Shown here: positions 1 through 6,952 of the stretch, piece by piece
Layout: each line of letters opens with the position of its first letter
Numbering within the stretch: the first letter of the stretch is position 1
NCBI RefSeq assembly: GCF_910585845.1
Contig: NZ_CAJUHF010000013.1
Coordinates: 1 to 64,000, forward strand
From: an uncultured Bacteroides sp.
GTDB lineage: Bacteria > Bacteroidota > Bacteroidia > Bacteroidales > Bacteroidaceae
DNA length: 64,000 nucleotides
Direction of reading: 5' to 3'
Made by a program: the position numbers and the translations under genes
The notes under the pieces: model-generated
Database searches by the model: none
Told to the model about the DNA's origin: nothing
Seen by the model: only the letters and a program-made list of their open reading frames with translations

Positions 1-29
1 TGGTCAAATTAGCCACTATAAGATTATTA

Positions 30-55
30 TTGAGGAAAATTTAAACAGGCTCTAA
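30..55 (+). repeat. Dispersed 26-bp intergenic repeat, copy 1
   Basis: This segment contains AAACAGGCTCTAA and matches 33533-33558 at 24 of 26 positions. Both copies lie between genes, downstream of a gene end. The rest of the first 127 bases holds AACTCC-type short repeats and no gene. Its function is unknown. It looks like a dispersed intergenic element rather than a terminator, because no stem is visible. Confidence 0.6.
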
Positions 56-127
56 ACTCCCGAATAATTCTTTTCAACTCCCGATAACTCCTCAAAGACA
101 GTTCTTCAAACAAATATCTTCCGCCAA

Positions 128-1075
128 TCAGAGAAGATTGTTCGCCGAAAGGTACCTCTCTGCTTCCAGTGCAGCTTTACAACCGCTACCCGCCGCCGTA
201 ATGGCTTGACGATAATGAGGATCGGCAATATCACCGGCAGCAAATACTCCCGGCACCTTCGTCCGCGGGCTGTTGCCTTCGGTCATGATATATCCATTTT
301 CATCCGTATCCAGATAAGCTTTGAAGATATCCGAATTAGGCTGATGGCCGATAGCGAGGAAGAAACCGTCGATAGGCAGATCGTAACGTTCCTCGTCCGA
401 CTCGCCCATACGCTTCACCAGATGGACACCTTCCACTCCACCCTCGCCGAACAAGCCTACAGCATTATGCTCGAACAAGACCTCTATATTCTCCCGATTC
501 ATCACACGCTCTTGCATGATCTTGGAAGCGCGCAAGAAAGGCTTACGTACCACCAGATAGACTTTCTTCGCCAAACCGGACAGGTAAACCGCCTCTTCAC
601 AAGCCGTATCACCCCCGCCGACTACAGCTACAACCTTCTTCCGATAGAAGAAACCGTCGCAAGTGGCACAAGCGCTGACGCCTACACCTGCATATTTCTT
701 TTCATCCTCCAGTCCCAGATATTTCGCTGTAGCACCAGTGGCAATAATCAGTGTATCCGCCTCGATCACCTTCTCTCCATCAATCGTCACCTTATAGGGA
801 GCGGCACTCAGGTCGGAAGCCGTAGCTACACCGAAACGCAGGTCGGCACCGAAACGCTCAGCCTGCTTACGCAAGTCGTCCATCAACTGCTGACCGCTGA
901 TACCTTCGGGATAACCGGGGAAGTTCTCCACATCCGTAGTAGTAGTCAACTGACCGCCGGGCTGCAATCCTTCATAAAGCACCGGAGACAGATTAGCACG
1001 ACCCGCATAAATGGCTGCTGTATAACCAGCCGGTCCGGAACCTACAATCAGACATTTTACTTTTTCTGTTTCCAT
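128..1075 (-). CDS. trxB: Thioredoxin-disulfide reductase TrxB
   Basis: This flavoenzyme uses NADPH to reduce thioredoxin in the cytoplasm. The protein has an N-terminal FAD-binding GxGxxG motif (GSGPAG), a redox-active Cys-Ala-Thr-Cys (about residues 136-139) followed by DG, an NADPH-binding GGGDTA motif, and a C-terminal FAD motif in FAAGDIAD. Its length of about 315 residues is normal for the family. The start is placed at Met 1075 (METEK); a Met two codons earlier at 1081 is also possible. The gene is on the minus strand, the same direction as the lolA-like and ftsK genes, with a 230-bp gap that holds simple repeats, so it may be transcribed separately. Confidence 0.95.
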   Translation of the reverse strand: METEKVKCLIVGSGPAGYTAAIYAGRANLSPVLYEGLQPGGQLTTTTDVENFPGYPEGISGQQLMDDLRKQAERFGADLRFGVATASDLSAAPYKVTIDGEKVIEADTLIIATGATAKYLGLEDEKKYAGVGVSACATCDGFFYRKKVVAVVGGGDTACEEAVYLSGLAKKVYLVVRKPFLRASKIMQERVMNRENIEVLFEHNAVGLFGEGGVEGVHLVKRMGESDEERYDLPIDGFFLAIGHQPNSDIFKAYLDTDENGYIMTEGNSPRTKVPGVFAAGDIADPHYRQAITAAGSGCKAALEAERYLSANNLL

Positions 1076-1257
1076 AATCATTTCATTTATATTATTCTTA
1101 GTATATTTGTTTTAGAAGTTATTAGGAGTTATCGGGAGTTAGAAGGAGTTATCATTCCGCTACGCTTCGTCAGGAGTTAAAGCCAATAGTCTTAACTGCT
1201 AAAGGATAAAAGGATAATATTACTCTATCATCAGCCATCAATGACCACCCCTCCCCC

Positions 1258-1300
1258 TAATTGTCAATTATCAATTGTCAATTATCAACTGTCAATTGTT
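1258..1300. repeat. 14-bp tandem repeat (TTGTCAATTATCAA)
   Basis: The unit TTGTCAATTATCAA occurs at 1261 and 1275 and is followed by a degenerate third copy that runs up to the end of the lolA-like gene. The region from 1082 to 1304 otherwise holds short GGAGTTA repeats (1122-1155) and no gene. Part of the array can fold on itself because CAATTG is palindromic. Confidence 0.7.
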
Positions 1301-1304
1301 CTGT

Positions 1305-1949
1305 TCAATCCCTCAAGTCAATCACCTCCGCAGTAGGATAGGCATTTCGGTCGAAGGTAAAAAAACTATCGTGATAGGTCTGTCCCGATTTATAAGATGT
1401 GATACGGATGACCACATTTCCCCCTCCCCTTTGCTGCATGCTGACACGCAAAGGCTGAAATGTATCTTTAGCGATATAAAGATTGACGGACTGCAAATCC
1501 TGTCTTTTATCCATAGCTGTCAGCGTGACTTCATATATGGACTTTCCGCCAAAAGCATTCGTACTACCCGAACGGATCTGATATCCCTGTTTGTAAATGG
1601 TCAACAGGGCGTACGGGTTAATGCTCTGCAACTCGTCTGCGGTAGGTTCGGAGATGTTCACTTCGTCACTACCGGAAAGATAACTCCACTGCGTACGACC
1701 GTCGAACCAGGTCTTCACTCCTTCGGAATCCAACATAAACTTCCGTCCCTGCAAACGGATAACTCCCGTGGAACTACCTTCCGACACACCATTCGAACTG
1801 GCTTGCACAGTAAACTCCGCCTCTACCCCTCCCGCACGGCGGAAAGCATCAGCAGTACGGTCCAATACCGTTTTGGCATCTAATTGCTGCGCCGAAGCCG
1901 GAAGCAGCAGACCGAACAAACATATATAAGTTAATAGTATATTCTTCAT
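1305..1949 (-). CDS. LolA-like outer-membrane lipoprotein carrier protein
   Basis: This is predicted to be a periplasmic chaperone that ferries lipoproteins from the inner to the outer membrane. The start at 1949 gives a clear signal peptide (MKNILLTYICLFGLLLPASA, then QQ). A reading frame open further upstream only crosses a repeat array and adds non-signal residues, so it was rejected. The mature part is about 195 residues and has the LolA pattern: an early 'VLDRTADAFRRAGGVEAEF' helix, followed by beta strands with a 'GRKFMLDSEGVKTWFDGRTQ' type segment. It lies downstream of ftsK on the same strand, 92 bp away, an arrangement that would allow cotranscription. The fold is recognised from its pattern only; sequence identity to E. 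coli LolA is expected to be low. Confidence 0.8.
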   Translation of the reverse strand: MKNILLTYICLFGLLLPASAQQLDAKTVLDRTADAFRRAGGVEAEFTVQASSNGVSEGSSTGVIRLQGRKFMLDSEGVKTWFDGRTQWSYLSGSDEVNISEPTADELQSINPYALLTIYKQGYQIRSGSTNAFGGKSIYEVTLTAMDKRQDLQSVNLYIAKDTFQPLRVSMQQRGGGNVVIRITSYKSGQTYHDSFFTFDRNAYPTAEVIDLRD

Positions 1950-1972
1950 TACTTGTCTAACAATAATTATAG

Positions 1973-2066
1973 CAGATTGTTCAAACTGCAACTATAACAG
2001 ATTATTCAAGCTGCAATTACAACAGATTACTCAAACCGCAATTACAACAGATTACTCAACCGCATC
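1973..2066. repeat. 25-bp tandem repeat grown from the ftsK stop-codon region
   Basis: Units start at 1973, 1998, 2023 and 2048, exactly 25 bp apart, each beginning CAGATT and containing TCAA and CTGCAA or CCGCAA. The unit at 2048 lies inside the last codons of ftsK and the other three lie in the ftsK-lolA gap. The array therefore looks like a tandem duplication of the 3' end of ftsK. Because 25 is not a multiple of 3, the extra copies are not translated in frame. Confidence 0.85.
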
Positions 2067-4663
2067 TGCAAATCATTCTCGTCAACACAGAGCACCTCAC
2101 GCGGTTTACTACCTTGCGTCGGTCCTACGATGCCGGCTTTCTCCAGTTGATCCATGATACGCCCTGCGCGGTTATATCCGATGGAGAACTTACGCTGAAT
2201 GAGCGAAGTGGAACCTTGCTGATGGATGACAATCAAACGGGCGGCATCTTCGAACAACGGATCAAGACGTCCCATATCCACATCTCCCAAATCACTACCC
2301 CCGTCTTCACCTACATACTCAGGCAGATAGAACGCTGTAGGATAGCCCTGTTGCTTGGCAATGAAATTGGTGATATCAGCCACTTCCGGCGTATCGATAA
2401 AGGCACACTGCACACGCACCGGATCAGCACCTTGCAGGAAGAGCATATCTCCACGACCTATCAGCTGGTTAGCACCCGGACGGTCGAGAATCGTGCGCGA
2501 GTCGATCATGGCGGACACACGGAATGCGACACGGGCAGGGAAGTTCGCCTTGATGGTACCAGTGATGATGTTCGTGGTCGGACGTTGCGTGGCGATGATC
2601 ATATGGATACCTACGGCACGCGCCAGCTGGGCGATACGCGCAATAGGCAATTCGACCTCCTTACCGGCTGTCATAATCAGGTCGCCGAACTCATCAATCA
2701 CGACTACGATATACGGCATGAACCGATGTCCCTTTTCCGGATTCAGTTTGCGGTTGATGAATTTCTCGTTATACTCCTTGACGTTGCGCACATGGGCAGC
2801 TTTCAGCAAGTCGTAGCGGGTATCCATCTCCACACAGAGCGAGTTCAGCGTCTGCACCACCTTGGTCACGTCGGTGATGATGGCATCTTCGCCATCGGGC
2901 AGTTTGGCAAGGAAATGGTGTTCGATCACCGAATAGATGCTGAATTCCACTTTCTTGGGGTCGACAAGCACGAACTTCAATTCAGCCGGATGCTTCTTAT
3001 ATAATAAGGAGGTGATGATGGCATTCAGTCCGACGGACTTACCCTGACCGGTAGCACCCGCCACCAGCATGTGCGGCATCTTGCACAAATCGACCATGAA
3101 CACTTCGTTGGTAATCGTCTTACCCAATGCGACAGGCAGGTCGTAGGTAGACTCCTGGAACTTCTTGCTGCCGATGATGCTCTGTCCGGAGACGATCTTC
3201 GGGTTGGAGTTCGGCACTTCGATACCGATAGTTCCCTTTCCGGGGATAGGCGCGATGATACGGATGCCCAATGCGGCAAGGCTGAGGGCGATGTCATCTT
3301 CCAGACCACGGATCTTGGAGATACGTACACCCTGTTCGGGAGTAATCTCATAGAGCGTCACCGTAGGTCCTACAGTCGCCTTGATCGTACTGATTTCGAT
3401 GCCGAAGTTATGCAATGTGGTTACGATTTTGTCCTTTTTGGCATTCTGTTCAGCCATGTCTATCGTGGGACCGTTGTCGTCATAATGCTTCATCAGGTCG
3501 ATGGTCGGGAAATGGTAATTCTCCAAGTCGAGACGCGGGTTGTAGGGTTCCAGATCCGTTGCGTCATACTCTTCGTCTTCCACGGTTTCCACTTCAAAAG
3601 CTGGTTCATTTCGTCTCGGCTGTTCCGTGGGCTTCTCACTGAGGGAAGAGGCAAGTTCAGTAACCGGTGTTTCTATGATCATATCCACTTCGGAGTGAGA
3701 AGAGGAACCGGCGGGCGGAGTCTTCATCGTAGTATCCAGTTCCAAGGTGAGTGTATTCTCTTCCAGTACGTCTTCCACCGTCTCGTCTTCGGGAGTTTCA
3801 GCAAGATGGTCGTTGTAGCTTTCCTCCGCCACTTCGTCTTCTGCGACATCTGTTTCATCAGACGGAGCAGGATCAGCGGCAGCATCGGGCATTAGTTCCG
3901 GAGCAAAGGCTTTCTTTCTCTTTGCAGTCCATGAATCTGTAAATTCTTCCGGAGTATCTCCTTGAGCAACTTCTTTAGCCTCTTCAAGTTCTTCCGAGTC
4001 TTCACATTGCTCCCACTTCTCCTTCTTACTGCGTTTCAGGAAACTAAGGCCGAACAACTTCCGTAACCAAATGATGGTGTTTGCACTGGTATAGATGAAG
4101 AAGCATATAGCCGTCAGCAACAGAATCAGCCATACACCTGGCATACCGATTTGCGACACCAACCAATTGCTGATGTTATAGCCGTGCATACCTCCCAGAT
4201 AGAGGAACGAATCCTGATAGTACGTTTTGAAGGCAAATCCGAAAAAGATCGAAAACCAGATCAGCAACAACGAGCAACCGACAAACCACTTCCACAGTCT
4301 GACCTTGCGCACCCGCATCAGCTTCAGTCCTGCCACCGCAAGAAAGACCAAAATGAAGAAAGAAGAAATGCCGAAACAATCGTTAATCAGATAACTCGCC
4401 AACTGCGCACCACGTGAACCGGCATAGTTCTTGACGCCATTATTGAGGGAAGCCAGTTCTTGCGGATCGCCCGATTCGAGGATGCTTTGGTCGGCAGCTC
4501 CCGTGAAAAAGAAGGAGGAAAATGCCAACAACAGATAGACTGAAAATATAACCAACATCAATCCGATAACAAAATGCACAGTCTCGCTTCTGAAGACTTC
4601 CCCTATTTTAGCAAACAAGGATAGAGACTGTTCGGTATCTTTTGTAGAATTTTTCTTAGCCAT
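2042..4663 (-). CDS. ftsK: DNA translocase FtsK
   Basis: This hexameric ATPase is anchored at the division septum and pumps chromosomal DNA to finish segregation. The N-terminal 200 residues hold about four membrane segments. They are followed by an acidic linker rich in Glu, Asp and Thr (about residues 210-370), a RecA-like motor and a C-terminal winged-helix gamma domain (about 810-873). The Walker A motif is GATGQGKS (about residue 535) and the Walker B motif is VVVIDEFGDL (about residue 650). The length of 873 residues fits Bacteroidetes FtsK. A TACTTTTG box upstream (4732-4725) is a plausible promoter. The 3' end is duplicated in the downstream gap. Confidence 0.95.
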   Translation of the reverse strand: MAKKNSTKDTEQSLSLFAKIGEVFRSETVHFVIGLMLVIFSVYLLLAFSSFFFTGAADQSILESGDPQELASLNNGVKNYAGSRGAQLASYLINDCFGISSFFILVFLAVAGLKLMRVRKVRLWKWFVGCSLLLIWFSIFFGFAFKTYYQDSFLYLGGMHGYNISNWLVSQIGMPGVWLILLLTAICFFIYTSANTIIWLRKLFGLSFLKRSKKEKWEQCEDSEELEEAKEVAQGDTPEEFTDSWTAKRKKAFAPELMPDAAADPAPSDETDVAEDEVAEESYNDHLAETPEDETVEDVLEENTLTLELDTTMKTPPAGSSSHSEVDMIIETPVTELASSLSEKPTEQPRRNEPAFEVETVEDEEYDATDLEPYNPRLDLENYHFPTIDLMKHYDDNGPTIDMAEQNAKKDKIVTTLHNFGIEISTIKATVGPTVTLYEITPEQGVRISKIRGLEDDIALSLAALGIRIIAPIPGKGTIGIEVPNSNPKIVSGQSIIGSKKFQESTYDLPVALGKTITNEVFMVDLCKMPHMLVAGATGQGKSVGLNAIITSLLYKKHPAELKFVLVDPKKVEFSIYSVIEHHFLAKLPDGEDAIITDVTKVVQTLNSLCVEMDTRYDLLKAAHVRNVKEYNEKFINRKLNPEKGHRFMPYIVVVIDEFGDLIMTAGKEVELPIARIAQLARAVGIHMIIATQRPTTNIITGTIKANFPARVAFRVSAMIDSRTILDRPGANQLIGRGDMLFLQGADPVRVQCAFIDTPEVADITNFIAKQQGYPTAFYLPEYVGEDGGSDLGDVDMGRLDPLFEDAARLIVIHQQGSTSLIQRKFSIGYNRAGRIMDQLEKAGIVGPTQGSKPREVLCVDENDLQMRLSNLL

Positions 4664-4724
4664 GAGATAGTATTCCTTAAATTTGATAGTATTCCTTAAA
4701 AATTGAATGAATGATAGATTGGTG

Positions 4725-4732
4725 CAAAAGTA
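4725..4732 (-). promoter_or_regulatory. Candidate -7 box of ftsK
   Basis: On the minus strand this reads TACTTTTG, matching the Bacteroides -7 consensus TAnnTTTG, about 62 bp upstream of the ftsK start. No clear -33 TTTG was found at the right distance. Confidence 0.45.
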
Positions 4733-4814
4733 ATAAAAATATCGCTCTCTTTACCATCTTATTTTCTAAAGATTCTCCGCAATGAAAAAAACAGTTCTCT
4801 CTACCCAGAGTTTT

Positions 4815-4926
4815 TGTGCCTACACACCTACACCGTTGGCTATATATCATTGTTCATCAACAAGATACATCGGTGTAGGCACACGATGTAGGTGGTGTAA
4901 GCAAATTTACCTACACCCTACACCGT
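4815..4926. repeat. Cluster of inverted GTGTAGG/CCTACAC motifs
   Basis: At least six copies of the core CCTACAC or GTGTAGG lie here in both orientations. They include the inverted pair CCTACACCG (4827-4835) and CGGTGTAGG (4871-4879). The cluster fills most of the 292-bp gap between ftsK and the HU-like gene and sits just beyond the 3' end of the HU-like gene. It may be a protein-binding cluster or an RNA hairpin region. No gene was seen in the gap. Confidence 0.6.
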
Positions 4927-4955
4927 TCAGTCTTATCGCATTCACAATCTGACCG

Positions 4956-5564
4956 TTAAGCCTTTTTCAGCACATAAATAGGTTGTTTCTGAAGCCCCTT
5001 ATTTTCCAGTTTTCCTTCCTCACAAAGGCGCTTGATGTGTCGGGAAGCAGTTGTTCTCGACATTCCGTTAATGGTGCAAAAGTCTCCTTTCGTCATGAAG
5101 TCGTGGGTGAGGAAGAAGTTTTCCACCCGTTTGTCTATCTCTTCGGGGGTGAGTTTCCTCTGTTGCAGGTCGCGTATCTTCAGTGGTTTGACCTTTATGT
5201 TTCCAATCTCGCGCCTCAGTTCCATGTCGGGACGGAAGGCGATGCTCTTCAGTTTCACCTTGGTGCTTTTGCGCTTGGTGTCTGCGGTTACGGTTTCGGT
5301 GCAGGCCAGCGTAGGGCGGAAGTAGCCGATTCCGTCCAAGTGTACCTGTCTGCCGTCGCTCAGTTCCCTTCCCATAAAGTGGGATAAGGCATCAAGCACG
5401 GCAAGTACGTCCGTTTCTGTCAGCGAACAGTATTCTTGTATGAAGCTCCGCAACTTGGCAGTGCTGGTGGAACCGTTCAGGAGTACACGGGGGTGCAGGG
5501 TTTGCTCTTCGTCCTGATGTTCTTTCGTTTTGGGATTCTCGTACCAATCAAATGATATTGCCAT
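4956..5564 (-). CDS. HU-like DNA-binding protein with C-terminal winged helix
   Basis: This is a 202-residue protein of the Bacteroidetes HU-like (HU-HIG type) group. The N-terminal part (residues 1-125) has the HU-family layout: a helical start, then 'FIQEYCSLTETDVLAVLDAL', then 'LSDGRQVHLDGIGYFRPTL' and a basic strand region. The C-terminal part (about residues 135-202) reads as a winged helix, with 'FMTKGDFCTINGMSRTTASR' as its helix-turn-helix. Such proteins often sit near DUF3874/VirE-type genes and phage-like or capsule loci, and a DUF3874 stump lies 0.6 kb away. Upstream of its start is a 22-bp tandem repeat array that may be its regulatory region. Its exact target is unknown. Confidence 0.8.
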   Translation of the reverse strand: MAISFDWYENPKTKEHQDEEQTLHPRVLLNGSTSTAKLRSFIQEYCSLTETDVLAVLDALSHFMGRELSDGRQVHLDGIGYFRPTLACTETVTADTKRKSTKVKLKSIAFRPDMELRREIGNIKVKPLKIRDLQQRKLTPEEIDKRVENFFLTHDFMTKGDFCTINGMSRTTASRHIKRLCEEGKLENKGLQKQPIYVLKKA

Positions 5565-5637
5565 AGTTCTTTCGTTTTTTCAGATTCTACTTGTTTCTTG
5601 TTATTTTTCTCTGTTATTGCTTGATTATTATCTTCAT

Positions 5638-5725
5638 TGATGTATGATTCTCATTTTACGATGTCTGATTATCATCTCATTGACATCTGATTATCATCTC
5701 ATTGATGTCTGCTTCTCATCTCATA
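5638..5725. repeat. 22-bp tandem repeat array upstream of the HU-like gene
   Basis: Four units with a 22-bp period start at about 5638, 5660, 5682 and 5704. Each contains a TCTGATTATCATCTCATT-like sequence. The array lies 75-160 bp upstream of the HU-like start codon, so it could be a set of binding sites (iteron-like) or a simple slippage product. The remainder of 5565-6147 holds no supported gene. Confidence 0.75.
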
Positions 5726-5987
5726 ATTGCCTTATTGTTATCGCTTGATTATCGTATTCTTATCTCCTTATCGCCCGGCAGTTTTCTTCTTGATTGCCTT
5801 GTTGTTTTCTTCTCGCCGTTTTCTTTACTTTCACCATGTTCTTGCCCTTTCCGCAGGACAAAGTAGCAAAAGCCTATCTCAGCACTTTTCCGATTAGACA
5901 ACCTGCTTGTATCCATCTGATAATAAACGGGGGGCATTTCTTCAACCACCCATGTTAATCCGTCAATAAAGCGATATTATCAATCGA

Positions 5988-6021
5988 CCACAAGTGTGGA
6001 GCACCTATTCCACACTTGTGG
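5988..6021. repeat. 13-bp perfect inverted repeat
   Basis: The arms CCACAAGTGTGGA (5988-6000) and TCCACACTTGTGG (6009-6021) are perfect reverse complements separated by 8 bases. Each arm is itself partly palindromic (CCACAAGTGTGG). A related TGTGGAGCA is repeated directly at 5995 and 6017. This is a candidate operator in the decayed module between the HU-like gene and the DUF3874 stump. Confidence 0.6.
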
Positions 6022-6147
6022 AGCAGTTGATTCACAGTCGTAGTTCACGCAAACCATAGATATGAAACACGTGCTCCACCTATGTGGTAGGTGCAATAAT
6101 AAAGCACACAAATATAAAGAAAAAGCAAAGAAAAAACAAGAAGATAG

Positions 6148-6453
6148 GGAGATAAAGACATATTACGACAGACCAACCAAGAGTTTGAACAACCCACTCC
6201 GCTGGAGCAACTCTTCCTTTGCCACTTCCGCGCCGCACAAGACAACGAAGAAGGCTTGTGGATGACACCAATGGAGATCATCTCCTACTTACAGAAAAAG
6301 ACGAAAGACCGGCTGTCCATCAACAAAGTCGCCCAATTCGGGCGCATACTCCGCAAACTCGGCATCAGTAACCGCCGCAAAAAACGGGGAAGTGAATATC
6401 ATGTAAAAGAAGAAAGAGGTGAAGACTTCCCTTATCTTGGCAAACAAAAATAG
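6148..6453 (+). pseudogene. C-terminal remnant of a DUF3874 (VirE-type) protein
   Basis: The frame is open from 6148 after a stop at 6145-6147 and has no proper start codon. It encodes about 100 residues containing 'PTPLEQLFLCHFRAAQDNEE' followed by 'GLWMTPMEIISYLQKK' and 'VAQFGRILRKLGISNRRKKR'. This is the end of the DUF3874 domain found at the C-terminus of Bacteroides VirE_N/primase-like proteins, where it reads as a winged-helix-like unit. The upstream several hundred codons of such a protein are missing. Together with the HU-like gene this suggests a deleted accessory module. The last codons (about 6400-6453) have an amphipathic tail and a normal stop. Confidence 0.7.
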
Positions 6454-6500
6454 AGGTTTTCCGACATCTTTTTTACCCGTCAACGCCCCTGTATGGAAGC

Positions 6501-6536
6501 TTGTCGGGTATGATATCCATGGATTATACCCGACAA
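6501..6536. promoter_or_regulatory. 36-bp palindromic site
   Basis: The arms TTGTCGGGTAT (6501-6511) and ATACCCGACAA (6526-6536) are perfect reverse complements. The 14-base spacer itself contains the palindrome ATCCATGGAT (6515-6524). It lies 48 bp after the DUF3874 remnant and about 140 bp upstream of the candidate promoter of the first SusC gene. It could be an operator, a recombinase site or a strong hairpin; there is no U-tract to make it a terminator. Confidence 0.55.
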
Positions 6537-6673
6537 CCCCGGAATAAGCGAAATGATGTTGAGACTATTCATTTTGATTTTATCTGTTGTTTTTTACATG
6601 CTATTTTAGGGACAAAGGACGTTTTTCCATGCATTTGTACTATTCTCCATAGCTTCTTTATGCACGTACTTAG

Positions 6674-6681
6674 TATATTTG
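6674..6681 (+). promoter_or_regulatory. Candidate -7 box of the first SusC/SusD operon
   Basis: TATATTTG matches the Bacteroides -7 consensus and is followed by GC. No TTTG was seen at the -33 distance, which would fit an activator-dependent promoter. If it is used, the operon has a leader of about 265 nt. None of the ATGTWACAT boxes of the xylan promoters are present here. Confidence 0.4.
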
Positions 6682-6762
6682 CACCACACTTCCACCATAG
6701 ATAGACCTGTTCATCTTACCTGTGGGAGGAAAAAATTATTTCTTAACTTAACAATTTAAAGT

Positions 6763-6849
6763 ATGAAAAACAGCAAGAACCAAAATCAACAGCAAGAACC
6801 AAAATCAGTAAAACCGCATGAATATTTTCTTTGCGATCCCCTCTTCTAA
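6763..6849 (+). CDS. Possible 28-codon upstream ORF in the SusC leader
   Basis: An ATG followed by 28 codons and a TAA stop lies 100 bp upstream of the SusC start. The 30 bp before this ATG (ACTTAACAATTTAAAGT) closely resemble those before the SusC ATG (ACTTAATAATTAAAGT), and both proteins begin Met-Lys-Asn. The translation region thus looks duplicated. The ORF contains a perfect 19-bp-period duplication (6771-6788 and 6790-6807). The peptide is rich in Gln, Asn and Lys and has no signal peptide. It may be a regulatory leader peptide or just the relic of the duplication. Confidence 0.25.
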   Translation: MKNSKNQNQQQEPKSVKPHEYFLCDPLF

Positions 6850-6952
6850 AATAATTTGTAATTAAGACTAAAAAGACATAGGGCTGAAAAAATGCAATCT
6901 TTTGAATTTTCTGAAATTAATAACCCTTTTTTATTAACTTAATAATTAAAGT

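Noticed and set aside
206..1180. Long open frame opposite trxB
   Set aside because: It lies antisense to a clear TrxB gene and its translation has no domain, signal or sensible composition. It is a shadow of the codon bias on the other strand. The same applies to the many long frames opposite the SusC, SusD and glycosidase genes.
5638..5725. Possible CRISPR array
   Set aside because: Units of 22 bp follow each other without spacers and diverge in sequence. No cas gene is present. The same reasoning excludes the other tandem arrays.
5749..5949. 66-codon minus-strand frame upstream of the HU-like gene
   Set aside because: It starts with a plausible Met and has some protein-like text (YQMDTSRLSNRKSAEIGF), but no family was recognised. 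Its second half is Lys/Arg/Glu repeat, and it lies in repeat-rich DNA. It could be a small gene, but the support is too weak.
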